Assembly: GCA_052273165.1 (NCBI GenBank)
Contig: DAVZIU010000005.1
DNA: 64,000 nucleotides
Strand: one strand, 5' to 3'
Origin: Treponema_D berlinense_A
GTDB taxonomy: Bacteria > Spirochaetota > Spirochaetia > Treponematales > Treponemataceae
Part shown: piece by piece, positions 1-8,565 of the stretch
Numbering within the stretch: the stretch's first letter is position 1
Layout: every line of letters starts with the position of its first letter
The notes under the pieces: model-generated
What the model was told of the DNA's origin: nothing
The model's input: only the letters and a program-made list of their open reading frames with translations
The model's database searches: none
Translations under genes and position numbers: made by a program

Positions 1-59
1 CCTTTCCGCTTAAAACAAAAAACATTTTCCTATTAGAACAGGAAGAGAAAATGCCGCAT

Positions 60-180
60 TTACGGAAAAACTTAGCCCGGATCGGAACGGCGCGGAGCGT
101 TCAAAAGCGGGAAAAACTTTTCCGCTTTTGAATGAAGCGTGAGCGGAACCGTGAAGAAGCCGGTTTGTGGCTGTGGTGCG
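60..180. repeat. GC-rich intergenic repeat-like element
   Basis: This stretch is far richer in G and C than the surrounding AT-rich spacer and contains short inverted repeats, such as AAAAGCGG against CCGCTTTT around 105-130. No convincing gene was seen in bases 1-255. It belongs with the other GC-rich spacer elements of the window, but no near-identical copy was found inside the window. Its left context is cut by the window edge. Confidence 0.4.
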
Positions 181-187
181 CTCCTTT

Positions 188-240
188 AAAATAAAAAAAA
201 ACGATGATTTTGACTGATTTTCAAAACCACCGTTTTTTTA
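188..240 (-). terminator. Probable intrinsic terminator of putP
   Basis: Read on the minus strand just after the putP stop, an imperfect hairpin (arms beginning AAAACG on the plus strand and ending CGTTTT) is followed by a long run of T. The position and polarity fit a rho-independent terminator. The stem has mismatches, so the call is moderate. Confidence 0.5.
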
Positions 241-255
241 GTTTTTATATTTTTT

Positions 256-1803
256 TTAGGCTTTTTTGTAAGCGTCAAACTGTTCAAGCACGTTCTTGTC
301 TTTTTTTGTAATTAACGAAACTGCTACGGCAAGAACAAGGCAAACTACAAATCCTGGAACTATTTCGTAAAGATTGAAAATTCCGCCCGAAAGTTTGTGC
401 CATATTACTACGACAACGCCGCCGCCGATAAGTCCAGCAATTGCGCCTTTTGCTGTCAATCCGCGCCAATAAAGCGAAAGAAGAACCAGCGGTCCAAATG
501 TTGCGCCAAACCCAGCCCAGGCATAAGAAACCAGACCAAAAATCGAAGAATTCGGATTAAGCGAAAGCAAAAGTGCAATCAGGGCAATCAAAAATACTGT
601 AAAGCGGCTTACGTTCAAAACTTCTTTTTCGCTCGCATTCTTTTTTATAATGCCCTTATAAATGTCCTGTCCAACAGCAGAAGAGGCCGCCAAAAGCTGT
701 GAATCAGCGGTTGACATTGAAGCCGCCAAAATTGCGCAAAGGAAAATTCCTGCAATAAAAGCTGGATAAATATTCTGCATTGTTACTGAAAAAATCGTTT
801 CGGCGTCGCCAGTCGCTTTTACGCCTTCAACAACTGTTCCTGCATCAAGACCAAGGATAATTCCGTGCTTTAATAAGAAAGCAGTTCCAACCGTTCCGAT
901 TACAAATGTTCCAATGTAAGAAATTACCATCCACGAAATGCCTATTCTGCGTGCTTTTGTGATTGATTCTGGAGAATCAATTCCCATAAATCTTACGATA
1001 ATATGTGGCATTCCAAGATAACCAAGTCCCCACGCTAAAGCAGAAACAATTTTCATTGCGCTGTAACTTTTGTTTGCGACAAATACATTTTTGATAGTTT
1101 CGCCAAAATTTCCGGCAACAGCCTGCGCATCAAAACTCTGAACACTTGCCAGAGCCGCCGAAGGTCCTCCCAACGAAATTACGGCAATTGTTCCAGAAAT
1201 TACGATTGCAAAGAAAATGAGCGCTCCCTGAATAAAATCCGTCGTACAAACGGCAATATATCCGCCTGTAATCGTGTAGCATAAAATTACGACAAGACCG
1301 ATTGCAAGACCAGCATGATACGGAAGTCCAAAAACCGAATTAAAAAGCTTTGCACAGGCAACAAAACCCGAAGCTGTATAAATCGTAAAGAAGAATACGA
1401 TAAGAATTACGGAAATAACCGAAAGAAGGTTGCTCTTGTCGTTCAGACGATTTTTAAAAAATTCAGGAATCGTAATCGAGTCGCCGAACGAAACCGAACA
1501 TTTGCGCAAAGGCTTAGCAACAAAAAGCCAGCTAATGTAAGTTCCAACGCACAAACCAAGCGCAGTCCAAAAAGTTTCTTTTACGCCGCCAAGATAGCAA
1601 AGGCCTGGAAGCCCCATCAAAAGCCAGGCAGAAGAGTCCGAAGCTTCAGCCGAAAGCGCAGTTACCCAAGGACCAACATTTCGTCCACCAAGAAAAAAGT
1701 CCGAAGAAGTGTTGTTTTTGTTTGTATTACTCAAACCAACATAAATCATCACGCCCAAATAAAGAACAAAAGCGCTGATTTTTGCTATCAACGTCCAATC
1801 CAT
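256..1803 (-). CDS. putP: Sodium/proline symporter PutP (SSF family)
   Basis: A 515-residue multi-pass membrane protein of the sodium:solute symporter family, with the length and segment pattern of PutP, which imports proline with Na+. The N-terminal segment is followed by the family's SDFFLGGR motif, then a long series of hydrophobic helices. The open frame reaches a TTG at 1815, but the ATG at 1803 is preferred because GGGAGTG lies just before it as a ribosome binding site. It is transcribed alone, with a hairpin plus T-run after the stop. The family is secure; proline as the substrate is inferred from similarity, and other SSF substrates such as pantothenate or another amino acid are possible. 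Confidence 0.88.
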   Translation of the reverse strand: MDWTLIAKISAFVLYLGVMIYVGLSNTNKNNTSSDFFLGGRNVGPWVTALSAEASDSSAWLLMGLPGLCYLGGVKETFWTALGLCVGTYISWLFVAKPLRKCSVSFGDSITIPEFFKNRLNDKSNLLSVISVILIVFFFTIYTASGFVACAKLFNSVFGLPYHAGLAIGLVVILCYTITGGYIAVCTTDFIQGALIFFAIVISGTIAVISLGGPSAALASVQSFDAQAVAGNFGETIKNVFVANKSYSAMKIVSALAWGLGYLGMPHIIVRFMGIDSPESITKARRIGISWMVISYIGTFVIGTVGTAFLLKHGIILGLDAGTVVEGVKATGDAETIFSVTMQNIYPAFIAGIFLCAILAASMSTADSQLLAASSAVGQDIYKGIIKKNASEKEVLNVSRFTVFLIALIALLLSLNPNSSIFGLVSYAWAGFGATFGPLVLLSLYWRGLTAKGAIAGLIGGGVVVVIWHKLSGGIFNLYEIVPGFVVCLVLAVAVSLITKKDKNVLEQFDAYKKA

Positions 1804-1934
1804 AAGCACTCCCAAAAAATCCGGTTTTTCCAGATTTTTGTCTTTTAATCATTTTGTTTCTATATAACAATACAATTTTACAGAAAATATCGTGTTTATT
1901 CAATTAAAACAAAAAAACTTATAATTATAAAATG

Positions 1935-2040
1935 GAGCGCATTTTTCTCTCAAACCGTCCCTGCGCAGTTCCGCCTTTGCTCCATTAAAAAGCGCAGGAC
2001 GCTTTTTAACGCTTCGCGCTGCTCCGGCACGGGCTAAGTT
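1935..2040. repeat. GC-rich intergenic repeat (pairs with 34737-34826)
   Basis: The spacer upstream of putP and downstream of argA carries a GC-rich element beginning GGAGCGCATTTTT, with a later TTCCGC-TTTGCTCCATT block. The same start and block order recur near 34737-34826 before uxaB, so the two look like diverged copies of one dispersed element. The outer GGAGC and GCTCC are complementary and could pair. No gene is seen here. Confidence 0.55.
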
Positions 2041-2080
2041 TTGCGTTCTTAAAAGTTTTATCGTTTTTTTTTTGCATTTT

Positions 2081-2103
2081 GCGGTCAGTTCAATTTTGAC
2101 CGC
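2081..2103. repeat. Short inverted repeat at the argA 3' end
   Basis: GCGGTCA (2081-2087) and TGACCGC (2097-2103) form a 7-bp stem with a 9-nt loop immediately after the argA stop. It lacks a following T-run on either strand, so it is not a typical intrinsic terminator, but its position suggests a role in 3'-end formation or stability. Confidence 0.4.
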
Positions 2104-2110
2104 TTAAAAA

Positions 2111-3493
2111 CTAAAGAAAAAGCCTAAAAACTTTTGAACCGCGCTTTTCGTTCCACATTTTCCGGCGTTTTTCTGGAAGAGAGTCAACCGAATCAGCTTT
2201 AAAACCCTGACTTTCAAACCAGTCGGCGGTTTGCGTCGTTAAAATAAAAATGCTTTCAAGATTTATCGTTTTTGCTTTTTCGATAAGATAAGCAATCATT
2301 TTTGGTCCAATTCCAATATGCGCAAAAGTTTTATCAACCGCAACAGCCGCTATTTCTGCCTGTGTCCTGTCGTAAATATGCAGGGCAGAGCAGGCGCGAA
2401 CCGCACCGTCAATTTCAAAAACAATGTAATCGCTGTAAGACGCTTCGAGTTGCTCTTCTGTGCGAGGAAGCAAAATTCCGTCCAAAACAAAAGGCCTTAT
2501 TATCGAAAGCACCTGAGAAATATCTTCGCGTCGCATTGCCCGGATTTTTCCGTAATCCGATGAATAAACCATCGTTCCAGAACCCAGATTGCTGAAAATT
2601 TCGCACGGCAAAGTTCCGTCAACACTGCCGTTCAAAATATGCGCACGAGCAACACCTTTTTTACACGCTTCTTTGGAAAGCCTTAAAATCGAAATTATAT
2701 TTTTGCGCAAGGCGTTTTCTTTTTCAAAAAGAGTTTTTTTGTCAGAAGCTTTTAATTTTTCTTCACCTTCATTAACCGAAATAAATTCTTCAGCTTCTTC
2801 AATATTCAAAGCCGGCACATGACCTTCCGGCGAGAGTCCAATTCCCTCAGGAAGTTTAAAATTTTTTTCTGTAACTTCGCCATCTGGCACAAGAAAAAAC
2901 AGTTTGTCCGCCTTCAAATGAACAGCCAGCTGAGTTGCAAGCTGCATCGAAGAAATATTGTAAGGTTTTCCGTTCAGACTCCAGCCAATACACGGAAAAA
3001 TCGGAATAAACCCGTCTTCCAAAACAGTTTTCAGGCTCAAATCATCAATTTTGTCAATTTCGCCGGCCGTTCCAAAATCAATTCCGTTTATAACGCCTTT
3101 TCCGCGCGCCCGAACCCAGTTTCCGATTACGGCAGTTATGTGCTCTCCTGCAAGGCTTGTCATAACGTTGTTTGCAACTTCAAAGGCGGCGGTTTTTATA
3201 AGTTCCATTGCCTGCGGAGAAGTAATCCGACTTCCGTTACAACTCGTCCATTCAATTGAATTTTTTGAAAGAATTCCATCAATTCTTTTATGCGCACCGG
3301 GAACCAAAAGAACTTTCAATCCAGACTGCTTTATAAGCCCAATATCGTGAATATGGCTCGTAAACATTGGCGAATCTATAATTCTATCGTCAATATAAAT
3401 TACGACAATCGCGTTGTTAAACCTTCCAATATACCGGATTACATCGCGAATACTGTCCGCCCTTTCTTGAATCGATTTTTCAGCCTGCGTCAT
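2111..3493 (-). CDS. argA: N-acetylglutamate synthase (amino-acid N-acetyltransferase)
   Basis: A 460-residue protein with the ArgA layout: an amino-acid-kinase-like domain (about residues 1-270, with the conserved LLVPGAHKRID segment) followed by a GNAT acetyltransferase domain (about 310-450). The acetyl-CoA loop is visible as AHIGIGPKM. It makes N-acetylglutamate from glutamate and acetyl-CoA, the first step of arginine synthesis. The length is close to that of the E. coli enzyme. ATG at 3493 is preceded by AAGGGA. It lies 9 nt after queH and is probably co-transcribed with it; no other arginine gene is in the window. Confidence 0.9.
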   Translation of the reverse strand: MTQAEKSIQERADSIRDVIRYIGRFNNAIVVIYIDDRIIDSPMFTSHIHDIGLIKQSGLKVLLVPGAHKRIDGILSKNSIEWTSCNGSRITSPQAMELIKTAAFEVANNVMTSLAGEHITAVIGNWVRARGKGVINGIDFGTAGEIDKIDDLSLKTVLEDGFIPIFPCIGWSLNGKPYNISSMQLATQLAVHLKADKLFFLVPDGEVTEKNFKLPEGIGLSPEGHVPALNIEEAEEFISVNEGEEKLKASDKKTLFEKENALRKNIISILRLSKEACKKGVARAHILNGSVDGTLPCEIFSNLGSGTMVYSSDYGKIRAMRREDISQVLSIIRPFVLDGILLPRTEEQLEASYSDYIVFEIDGAVRACSALHIYDRTQAEIAAVAVDKTFAHIGIGPKMIAYLIEKAKTINLESIFILTTQTADWFESQGFKADSVDSLPEKRRKMWNEKRGSKVFRLFL

Positions 3494-3502
3494 ATTTTTC
3501 CC

Positions 3503-4207
3503 TTAAAGATTTTCGTTTTCTTCTATTTTATTATTTTGCATAGAAAAAACGCAACCACAATAATCCTGCCGCCAAAGCCCATACTCGTCCGAAAGTTGCG
3601 TGCTCCTTAAAAATCCGCCTTTTTTCTTAAAATCCGAAACCAAAAATCTCGTCTGTGCAAAACCGTCATTTTTCGCCTTTTCCAGCGCAATTCCGATTTC
3701 GTTTATCATCTGGCTGTCTTTATGCGGACTTATGCTCAAAGTTGTCGTAAACCAGTCAAAACCATTCTTACATGCAAAATCCCAGGAACGGCTCATTCTC
3801 AACCGATAGCAGCGTCGGCATCGTTCTCCGCGTTCCCTTTCCTTTTGAAGCTCAACTTCGTTTCTGACATTTGTCGCAGCAAAAAAATCTTCCGGATTAT
3901 AATCATCAACAACGAGTTTAACCTTATTTTTTAAGGCATTAGGAAAAACCGTCAAAAACTTTTTTAATTCTTCAAGCCGCCTAAAATATTCATTTTCGGG
4001 ATGAATATTCGGATTATAATAGTAAATCGTTATATCAAAAATTCCAGAAAGATACTCGATTACATAACTGCTACAAGGTCCGCAACAAGCATGCAGCAAA
4101 AGCGAAGGTTTAATTCCATCCTGATTCTGCGAAAATTGCGAAATTATTTTTTCAAGCTCTTTTTGATAATTTATTTTTTCCATTTTTGGGGAATTTTCGG
4201 GCGTCAT
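3503..4207 (-). CDS. queH: Epoxyqueuosine reductase QueH
   Basis: A 234-residue protein of the QueH (former DUF208) family, which performs the last step of queuosine tRNA modification. The diagnostic cysteines are present: HACCGPC near residue 40, ERCRRCY in the middle and YCGC near the C-terminus, the expected ligands for the iron-sulfur and iron centres. QueH is the non-orthologous replacement for the cobalamin-dependent QueG. ATG at 4207 is used; a second in-frame ATG eight codons later is possible. It is first in a two-gene unit with argA. Confidence 0.9.
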   Translation of the reverse strand: MTPENSPKMEKINYQKELEKIISQFSQNQDGIKPSLLLHACCGPCSSYVIEYLSGIFDITIYYYNPNIHPENEYFRRLEELKKFLTVFPNALKNKVKLVVDDYNPEDFFAATNVRNEVELQKERERGERCRRCYRLRMSRSWDFACKNGFDWFTTTLSISPHKDSQMINEIGIALEKAKNDGFAQTRFLVSDFKKKGGFLRSTQLSDEYGLWRQDYCGCVFSMQNNKIEENENL

Positions 4208-4533
4208 TTTTCTGCCAGTTTTAAGACTTTTTTTTTGCGTTTTTTTTAACCGTCAGACCGGCCGCTCTGGCTTCGCTCACGCTCATTGCCTACGGCAACT
4301 TCGGCCGTCGCGTCCGCCGCAGCATTGTTCGTTCCGCTTTTTAAAGTTGCAAAAGGGCTTAAAGATAAAACTTATCAAAAAGCCCGGATTCAGCAACAGA
4401 TTCTAAAAGAATTATTTTTCTGGTAAGACTTTACGAATTTTTACTGCAACTAAATCAAAACAAATTTATAACAGAATATTTTAATTTAACAGGCAACACC
4501 TTGCGCTTTTTCAAGAAAAACCGACAAATTTTT
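4208..4533. other. Spacer with GC-rich element, hairpin and possible gene remnant
   Basis: Bases about 4250-4345 form a GC-rich element rich in CGGCCG-type inverted repeats. Bases 4354-4384 form an imperfect hairpin (GGGCTT with AAGCCC, GATAA with TTATC) that on the minus strand could terminate transcription after yhbY, although only four T follow. Bases 4346-4426 read on the plus strand as a protein-like tail ending in TAA (see findings). The rest is AT-rich with nothing recognisable. Confidence 0.5.
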
Positions 4534-4845
4534 TTACGCTTTTAAAAGTCCTTTTACAAATTTTCTGTCAGCCATTTTTTCGGCTTCTTTGTAAAAAATC
4601 GCAACGTTTCCAATTATACGCACAAGAGTCGAGTCTGTTTTTTCTTCAATCGTTCTTGCAAGTTCTTTTTTTTCATCTTTAAACTCGTTAAATTTTACTT
4701 TAATGAGTTCGTGAATTTTTATAACTGCCTGAATTTGCTTTATCTGCTCTTCTGTCACTCCGGCACCACCAATCAAAACAAGAGGCGACATTGGCTGAGC
4801 GGATTTTTCCAAGAATTTTCTCTGTTTGCTAGTTAATTCAATCAT
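4534..4845 (-). CDS. yhbY: YhbY-type CRM-domain RNA-binding protein
   Basis: A 103-residue single-domain protein of the CRM/YhbY family, which binds RNA and is associated with the large ribosomal subunit precursor. The N-terminal helix resembles the usual LTxKQRxFL start, a glycine-rich loop (IGGAGVTE) follows, and the C-terminal GNVAIFYK strand matches the family's GNxxxxY signature. The frame runs up to a TTG at 4881, but the ATG at 4845 gives the normal family length. No strong ribosome binding site is visible. It is divergent from the XRE regulator gene. Confidence 0.85.
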   Translation of the reverse strand: MIELTSKQRKFLEKSAQPMSPLVLIGGAGVTEEQIKQIQAVIKIHELIKVKFNEFKDEKKELARTIEEKTDSTLVRIIGNVAIFYKEAEKMADRKFVKGLLKA

Positions 4846-4911
4846 AAAAGAAATAATATCTTTTGTAGAAAAAAATATCAATTAAAGAGATTTTTCGCTT
4901 AGTAAACCGCA

Positions 4912-4948
4912 ACTTATTGGTTATTTCGATACATTTTCAACAATAAGT
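4912..4948. promoter_or_regulatory. Inverted repeat between yhbY and the XRE gene
   Basis: ACTTATTG (4912-4919) and CAATAAGT (4941-4948) are a perfect 8-bp inverted repeat with 21 bp between the arms, upstream of the XRE-type regulator. Centre-to-centre spacing is about 29 bp. It could be a pair of operator half-sites for autoregulation, but nothing in the sequence proves binding. Confidence 0.3.
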
Positions 4949-4974
4949 AAGTCTGTTTTTGTAAGTAATTCCGA

Positions 4975-4980
4975 TATAAA
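4975..4980 (+). promoter_or_regulatory. -10 box just before the XRE start codon
   Basis: TATAAA lies 8 nt before the ATG at 4989, with no ribosome binding site between them. Transcription would begin almost at the start codon. A convincing -35 box is not seen. Confidence 0.4.
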
Positions 4981-4988
4981 TTTCTAAA

Positions 4989-5330
4989 ATGAACAGCGAT
5001 AAAAGTCTTGGCGAAATAATCAGTGACAACGTCAAAAGAATCAGACACGAAAGGCACATTACACAAGAAAAATTATCCGAAAAAAGCGGTGTTGCTGTAA
5101 ACACAATCCGCAACCTGGAAAAAGGGCGTTGGCCGTCTGCCCACACTTTAACAGCGATTTCCAAAGCCCTAAACATCGATGCAAAATTTCTTTTAAGTTA
5201 CGATTCCGACCAAATGTATTTAAAGGAAGAACTTCAGTTAAAATTAAATCAGGCGATTGAATTTATTTTGGACAAGCCGTCTTCAAATCTATATTCGCTA
5301 AACCACGTTTCTGACAGAAATAAAAAATAA
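4989..5330 (+). CDS. XRE-family helix-turn-helix regulator
   Basis: A 113-residue protein with one N-terminal Cro/CI-type helix-turn-helix (about residues 10-65; note the ITQEKLSEKSGVAVNTI helices and the following NLEKGRWPSA turn). The C-terminal third has no recognised domain and may serve in dimerisation. Such proteins are usually small repressors. The ATG at 4989 has no ribosome binding site but sits close behind a -10 box, so the mRNA may be leaderless. It is not linked to toxin or phage genes here, and its target is unknown. An 8-bp inverted repeat upstream could be its own operator. Confidence 0.85.
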   Translation: MNSDKSLGEIISDNVKRIRHERHITQEKLSEKSGVAVNTIRNLEKGRWPSAHTLTAISKALNIDAKFLLSYDSDQMYLKEELQLKLNQAIEFILDKPSSNLYSLNHVSDRNKK

Positions 5331-5386
5331 TCTCTCTCTTTTAACTTTCTTAAAGCTGTGCAAGCCTCGCGAAGCTTTTGCTTTTG

Positions 5387-5415
5387 TGGACAGCAAAGTT
5401 TTAATTCGATATAAT
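5387..5415 (+). promoter_or_regulatory. pheT promoter
   Basis: TGGACA (5387-5392), a 17-bp spacer and a perfect TATAAT (5410-5415) make a strong sigma70-type promoter. The leader would be about 40 nt and ends in a GAGGAAAA ribosome binding site before the ATG at 5464. Confidence 0.75.
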
Positions 5416-5463
5416 TTTTCTATTATTTTAAAGGCAATTAAACGCGAAAATTAGAGGAAAATC

Positions 5464-7806
5464 ATGCCAAAAATTGAAGTAAACGAAAATCTGTTTTTTA
5501 ATCTTCTTGGAAAAAAATACGACTTTGACACCTTGGAAAAAAAGCTTACTTTTGCTAAAGCTGAACTCGATGAAAAACCAGATATGTCTCAGCCGGAAAA
5601 TGAACGCGTTATTAAAATCGAATTAAACGACACAAACCGTCCTGACCTTTGGTCGACTGGTGGCGTTACCCGTCAGCTCCGTATTCATGAAGGCGCAAAA
5701 CGCTCAAATTATTCTTCTTTTTTGTCTAAAAAAGACAGTATAAAAGATTGCGCAAACCGCGTAATTACGGTTGATCCAGAAATGAAAAATATTCGTCCGT
5801 ATATGGTAAGTTTTGTAATTTCTGGAAAACCAATCGATGATCCAATGCTAAAAGACATTATCCAGACTCAGGAAAAACTCTGCTGGAACTTTGGTCGCAA
5901 GCGCCGTTCAATTTCTATGGGCGTTTACAGAATGGCTGATATTAAGTGGCCTTGTCATTACAAGGCTGTTGATCCTGACAAGACTTCTTTTGTTCCTTTG
6001 CAGTGTGAGCAGCCTATGACTTGCCGTCAGATTTTAACTGAACACCCAAAAGGTAAGGATTTTGGCTGGATTATTAAAGATTTGCCGAAATTTCCGCTTT
6101 TGACAGACGACACTGACGAAGTTCTTTCGATGGCTCCTGTTATCAATTCCGCAACACTTGGAGCAGTGCAGGTTGGCGACAAAGACCTTATGGTTGAGCT
6201 TACTGGCGACAACATGGAAAACCTTATGCTTTCTGCAAATATTGTTGCCTGCGACTTTTTTGATGCAGGTTATGAAATTTTGCCAGTAAAAGTTGTTCAC
6301 CCATACGAAACCGCACTCGGAAAAGAGGTTGTTGCTCCGTTCTATTTCCAGCCATCAACAAAAACAACACTTGCGGCAATCAATAAAAAACTTGGATGCG
6401 ATTTGACAAAAGATGAAGTTTTGGATGCGCTTGCCAGAATGGACAACGATGTTTCTGCCAAAGATTTTGACGCTTCTGAAAAAACTGCATCTTATCTCAA
6501 AGCAAATAAAAACGATGTTGAATTTGTTCTCAATCCACCTCCATACAGAAACGACTTTTTACACGAAGTTGATATAATCGAAGATGTCATGATTGGCGTT
6601 GGCCTGGACAATTTTAAACCTGTTCGTCCAAGCGATTTTACAGTTGGACAGCTTTCTGACGTTACGCTTTTTAGCCGCAAGGCAAAAGAAATTATGGTCG
6701 GTCTTGGTTATCAGGAAATGATTTTTAACTATCTTGGTTCAAAACGCGACTATATCGACCGCATGTGCGTAAGTTCAGAAAATGTAATCGAAATTTCAAA
6801 CCCTATGAGCGAAAACTATCAGTTTGTTCGTCCTTCAATCATTGCTTCTTTGCTGAGAGCAGAAAGCCAGGCTGGACAGGCCGTGTTCCCTCACAAAATT
6901 TTCGAAATCGGAAAAGTTGCTTTCTTGGATTCAAGCGAAAACACTGGAACAAAAACAATTCAGTCGCTTGGATTTATGACAGCCTGCAACAATGCAAACT
7001 TTAACAGTCTTGCAAGCGAAGTAAGCACACTTCTTTACCTTCTCGACCACAAATATGACGTAAAAGAAGTTGAAGACCCTCGCTTTATTCCTGGAAGACA
7101 GGCCGCAATCATGCTCAACGGAAAACAAGTTGGTGTTTTTGGCGAAGTTCATCCGCAGGTTTTGGAAAACTGGGGAATTATTGTTCCTTGTGTTGCTGGC
7201 GAAATTGATATTGAATCACTCATGCCAAAAGAAAAACCACATTCAAAATCGGCAGAAAAAACAAAAAACGAGTCAAAACCAGCTGGAAATGTAAGCCCTG
7301 CAGAAACAGACCCGGCAGCTTACTTTAACAGCCACATTGAACTTTTAGTCGCAAAAATCGAAAAAGTTGAAACCAATCCTCAGGGCGACAAACTGTACGT
7401 CGAAACAATGGATGACGGTTCTGGAACACCAAGAATCATTCAATCTGGATTGCGCCCATATTTGAAGGAAGAAGAACTTCTCGGAAAACACGTAATTATT
7501 GCGGCAAACTTAGCTCCACGCAAAATGAAAGGTGTAGAAAGCCGTGGAATGTTGCTTGCCTGCGATTATACAGAAGACGGAAAAGAAAAAGTTGAACTTT
7601 TAACCGCCCCTTGGGCTGCTCCAGGAACTGTAATTTCTTTGGAAGGAAGTGAGCCTTGCGAAAAACCTGCAAAAATCGATATTGATAAGTTCTGCAAAGT
7701 AAGTTACAAAATCGAAAATCATAATTTTATGATTGCAGGAAAAAAAGCTCTCGCCGCTGGAAAAGAAATTACAACAGAAAAAGCAGACAATTGCGATGTA
7801 GAATAA
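5464..7806 (+). CDS. pheT: Phenylalanyl-tRNA synthetase beta subunit, with extra C-terminal tRNA-binding domain
   Basis: A 780-residue beta subunit of phenylalanyl-tRNA synthetase. The first roughly 590 residues follow the short archaeal/spirochaete type: a B3/B4 region containing RRSISMGVYRM, then a B5 region and the catalytic-core-like fold (near LGYQEMIFNYL). There is no N-terminal tRNA-binding domain and no C-terminal anticodon-binding FDX domain of the usual bacterial type. After a charged linker rich in K, S and E (about 580-615), residues about 620-735 form a MetG/EMAPII-like tRNA-binding OB fold (HIELLVAKIEKVE, then MKGVESRGMLLA). pheS is not in the window. It has its own promoter and shares a terminator with the convergent Nudix gene. 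Confidence 0.9.
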   Translation: MPKIEVNENLFFNLLGKKYDFDTLEKKLTFAKAELDEKPDMSQPENERVIKIELNDTNRPDLWSTGGVTRQLRIHEGAKRSNYSSFLSKKDSIKDCANRVITVDPEMKNIRPYMVSFVISGKPIDDPMLKDIIQTQEKLCWNFGRKRRSISMGVYRMADIKWPCHYKAVDPDKTSFVPLQCEQPMTCRQILTEHPKGKDFGWIIKDLPKFPLLTDDTDEVLSMAPVINSATLGAVQVGDKDLMVELTGDNMENLMLSANIVACDFFDAGYEILPVKVVHPYETALGKEVVAPFYFQPSTKTTLAAINKKLGCDLTKDEVLDALARMDNDVSAKDFDASEKTASYLKANKNDVEFVLNPPPYRNDFLHEVDIIEDVMIGVGLDNFKPVRPSDFTVGQLSDVTLFSRKAKEIMVGLGYQEMIFNYLGSKRDYIDRMCVSSENVIEISNPMSENYQFVRPSIIASLLRAESQAGQAVFPHKIFEIGKVAFLDSSENTGTKTIQSLGFMTACNNANFNSLASEVSTLLYLLDHKYDVKEVEDPRFIPGRQAAIMLNGKQVGVFGEVHPQVLENWGIIVPCVAGEIDIESLMPKEKPHSKSAEKTKNESKPAGNVSPAETDPAAYFNSHIELLVAKIEKVETNPQGDKLYVETMDDGSGTPRIIQSGLRPYLKEEELLGKHVIIAANLAPRKMKGVESRGMLLACDYTEDGKEKVELLTAPWAAPGTVISLEGSEPCEKPAKIDIDKFCKVSYKIENHNFMIAGKKALAAGKEITTEKADNCDVE

Positions 7807-7833
7807 CCACTTCTCGGTTGCGCTTATCTTAAA

Positions 7834-7866
7834 CAAAAAAACCGGAAAATAACCGGTTTTTTTGTT
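7834..7866. terminator. Bidirectional terminator between pheT and the Nudix gene
   Basis: AAAAACCGG and CCGGTTTTT form a hairpin around a 7-nt loop, with A- and T-rich tracts on both sides. It can therefore end transcription from pheT on the plus strand and from the Nudix gene on the minus strand. Confidence 0.75.
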
Positions 7867-8337
7867 TTAAATTGCCTTTCCATTTAAAAATTTTTCTACA
7901 AGTTTTCCATTTTTGTAAATCAATTTGAGCGAAAAAAACGGCGCATTTGTGCGTAAAAGCCGGAGAAAAATTTCGTCTCCTTCCCAAAGTTCAAGACTTT
8001 CGATTTTTTCAAACGGAACCCATTCCAAACTGCCTTCGTTACAATCAATGAGATTTCCTTCAAATTTGTCGGAAGTGTAAAGACACATATATTCGGCGGG
8101 ATCTTCGTCCGAAACAAAAGTGACGATTCCACGAAAAGCAAAGTTTTTGAGCGTAAGTCCGGTTTCTTCTTTAACTTCCCGTAAAAGACAGTCTTCCGGG
8201 CTTTCGTGATGCTCAAAATGACCGCCGACACCAATCCATTTGTCGTAATTTATGTCGTTCTGTTTTTTTACGCGGTGCAGCATAAGGTAAGAATTATTTT
8301 TTTCGATATAGCAAAGCGTTGTAAGTTGAGATTTCAT
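7867..8337 (-). CDS. Nudix hydrolase (8-oxo-dGTP diphosphatase-like)
   Basis: A 156-residue Nudix protein. The complete Nudix box is visible at about residues 38-60 (GHFEHHE, seven residues, then REVKEETGL), giving the metal-binding glutamates. The short N-terminus ending in LHR and the acidic middle match the MutT/YtkD-like group that hydrolyses oxidised or non-canonical nucleoside triphosphates, but the substrate cannot be read from the sequence. The ATG at 8337 has no ribosome binding site; an extended -10 (TGC-TATAAT) ends 7 nt upstream, so the transcript may be leaderless. It is convergent with pheT and divergent from carB. Confidence 0.88.
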   Translation of the reverse strand: MKSQLTTLCYIEKNNSYLMLHRVKKQNDINYDKWIGVGGHFEHHESPEDCLLREVKEETGLTLKNFAFRGIVTFVSDEDPAEYMCLYTSDKFEGNLIDCNEGSLEWVPFEKIESLELWEGDEIFLRLLRTNAPFFSLKLIYKNGKLVEKFLNGKAI

Positions 8338-8344
8338 AAAATTA

Positions 8345-8353
8345 ATTATAGCA
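8345..8353 (-). promoter_or_regulatory. Extended -10 promoter of the Nudix gene
   Basis: On the minus strand, TGC followed by TATAAT ends 7 nt before the ATG at 8337. The -35 region is a plain T-run. The same TTGTGCTATAAT arrangement recurs before the solute-binding-protein gene at 29441-29449. Confidence 0.6.
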
Positions 8354-8399
8354 CAAGCAAAACTGCAAAAAAATATAATTTACAATACCTTGCATTTTC

Positions 8400-8428
8400 T
8401 TGAAACTTTTTGATAAATCCTGTAGTAT
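8400..8428 (+). promoter_or_regulatory. carB promoter
   Basis: TTGAAA (8400-8405), a 17-bp spacer and TAGTAT (8423-8428) form a good sigma70-type promoter. Transcription would start near 8436, giving a leader of about 270 nt before carB, with a terminator hairpin inside it. Confidence 0.65.
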
Positions 8429-8520
8429 TCAATTTTAGTATGACTAGCAGCAATGTAAAAATATGTTCAACTCTCGTTACTAAAGTTTGCGGTCATATTG
8501 TTTTTATTTGCTAATTTGTC

Positions 8521-8553
8521 AGCCTGTTTCTTTTTGAAACGGGCTTTTTTTTT
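8521..8553 (+). terminator. Intrinsic terminator in the carB leader (candidate attenuator)
   Basis: AGCCTGTTTC (8521-8530) pairs with GAAACGGGCT (8536-8545) around a 5-nt loop and is followed by nine T. It lies between the promoter at 8400-8428 and carB. It therefore either ends a small RNA of about 115 nt or acts as an attenuator. Confidence 0.75.
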
Positions 8554-8565
8554 GAAAAACCGATA

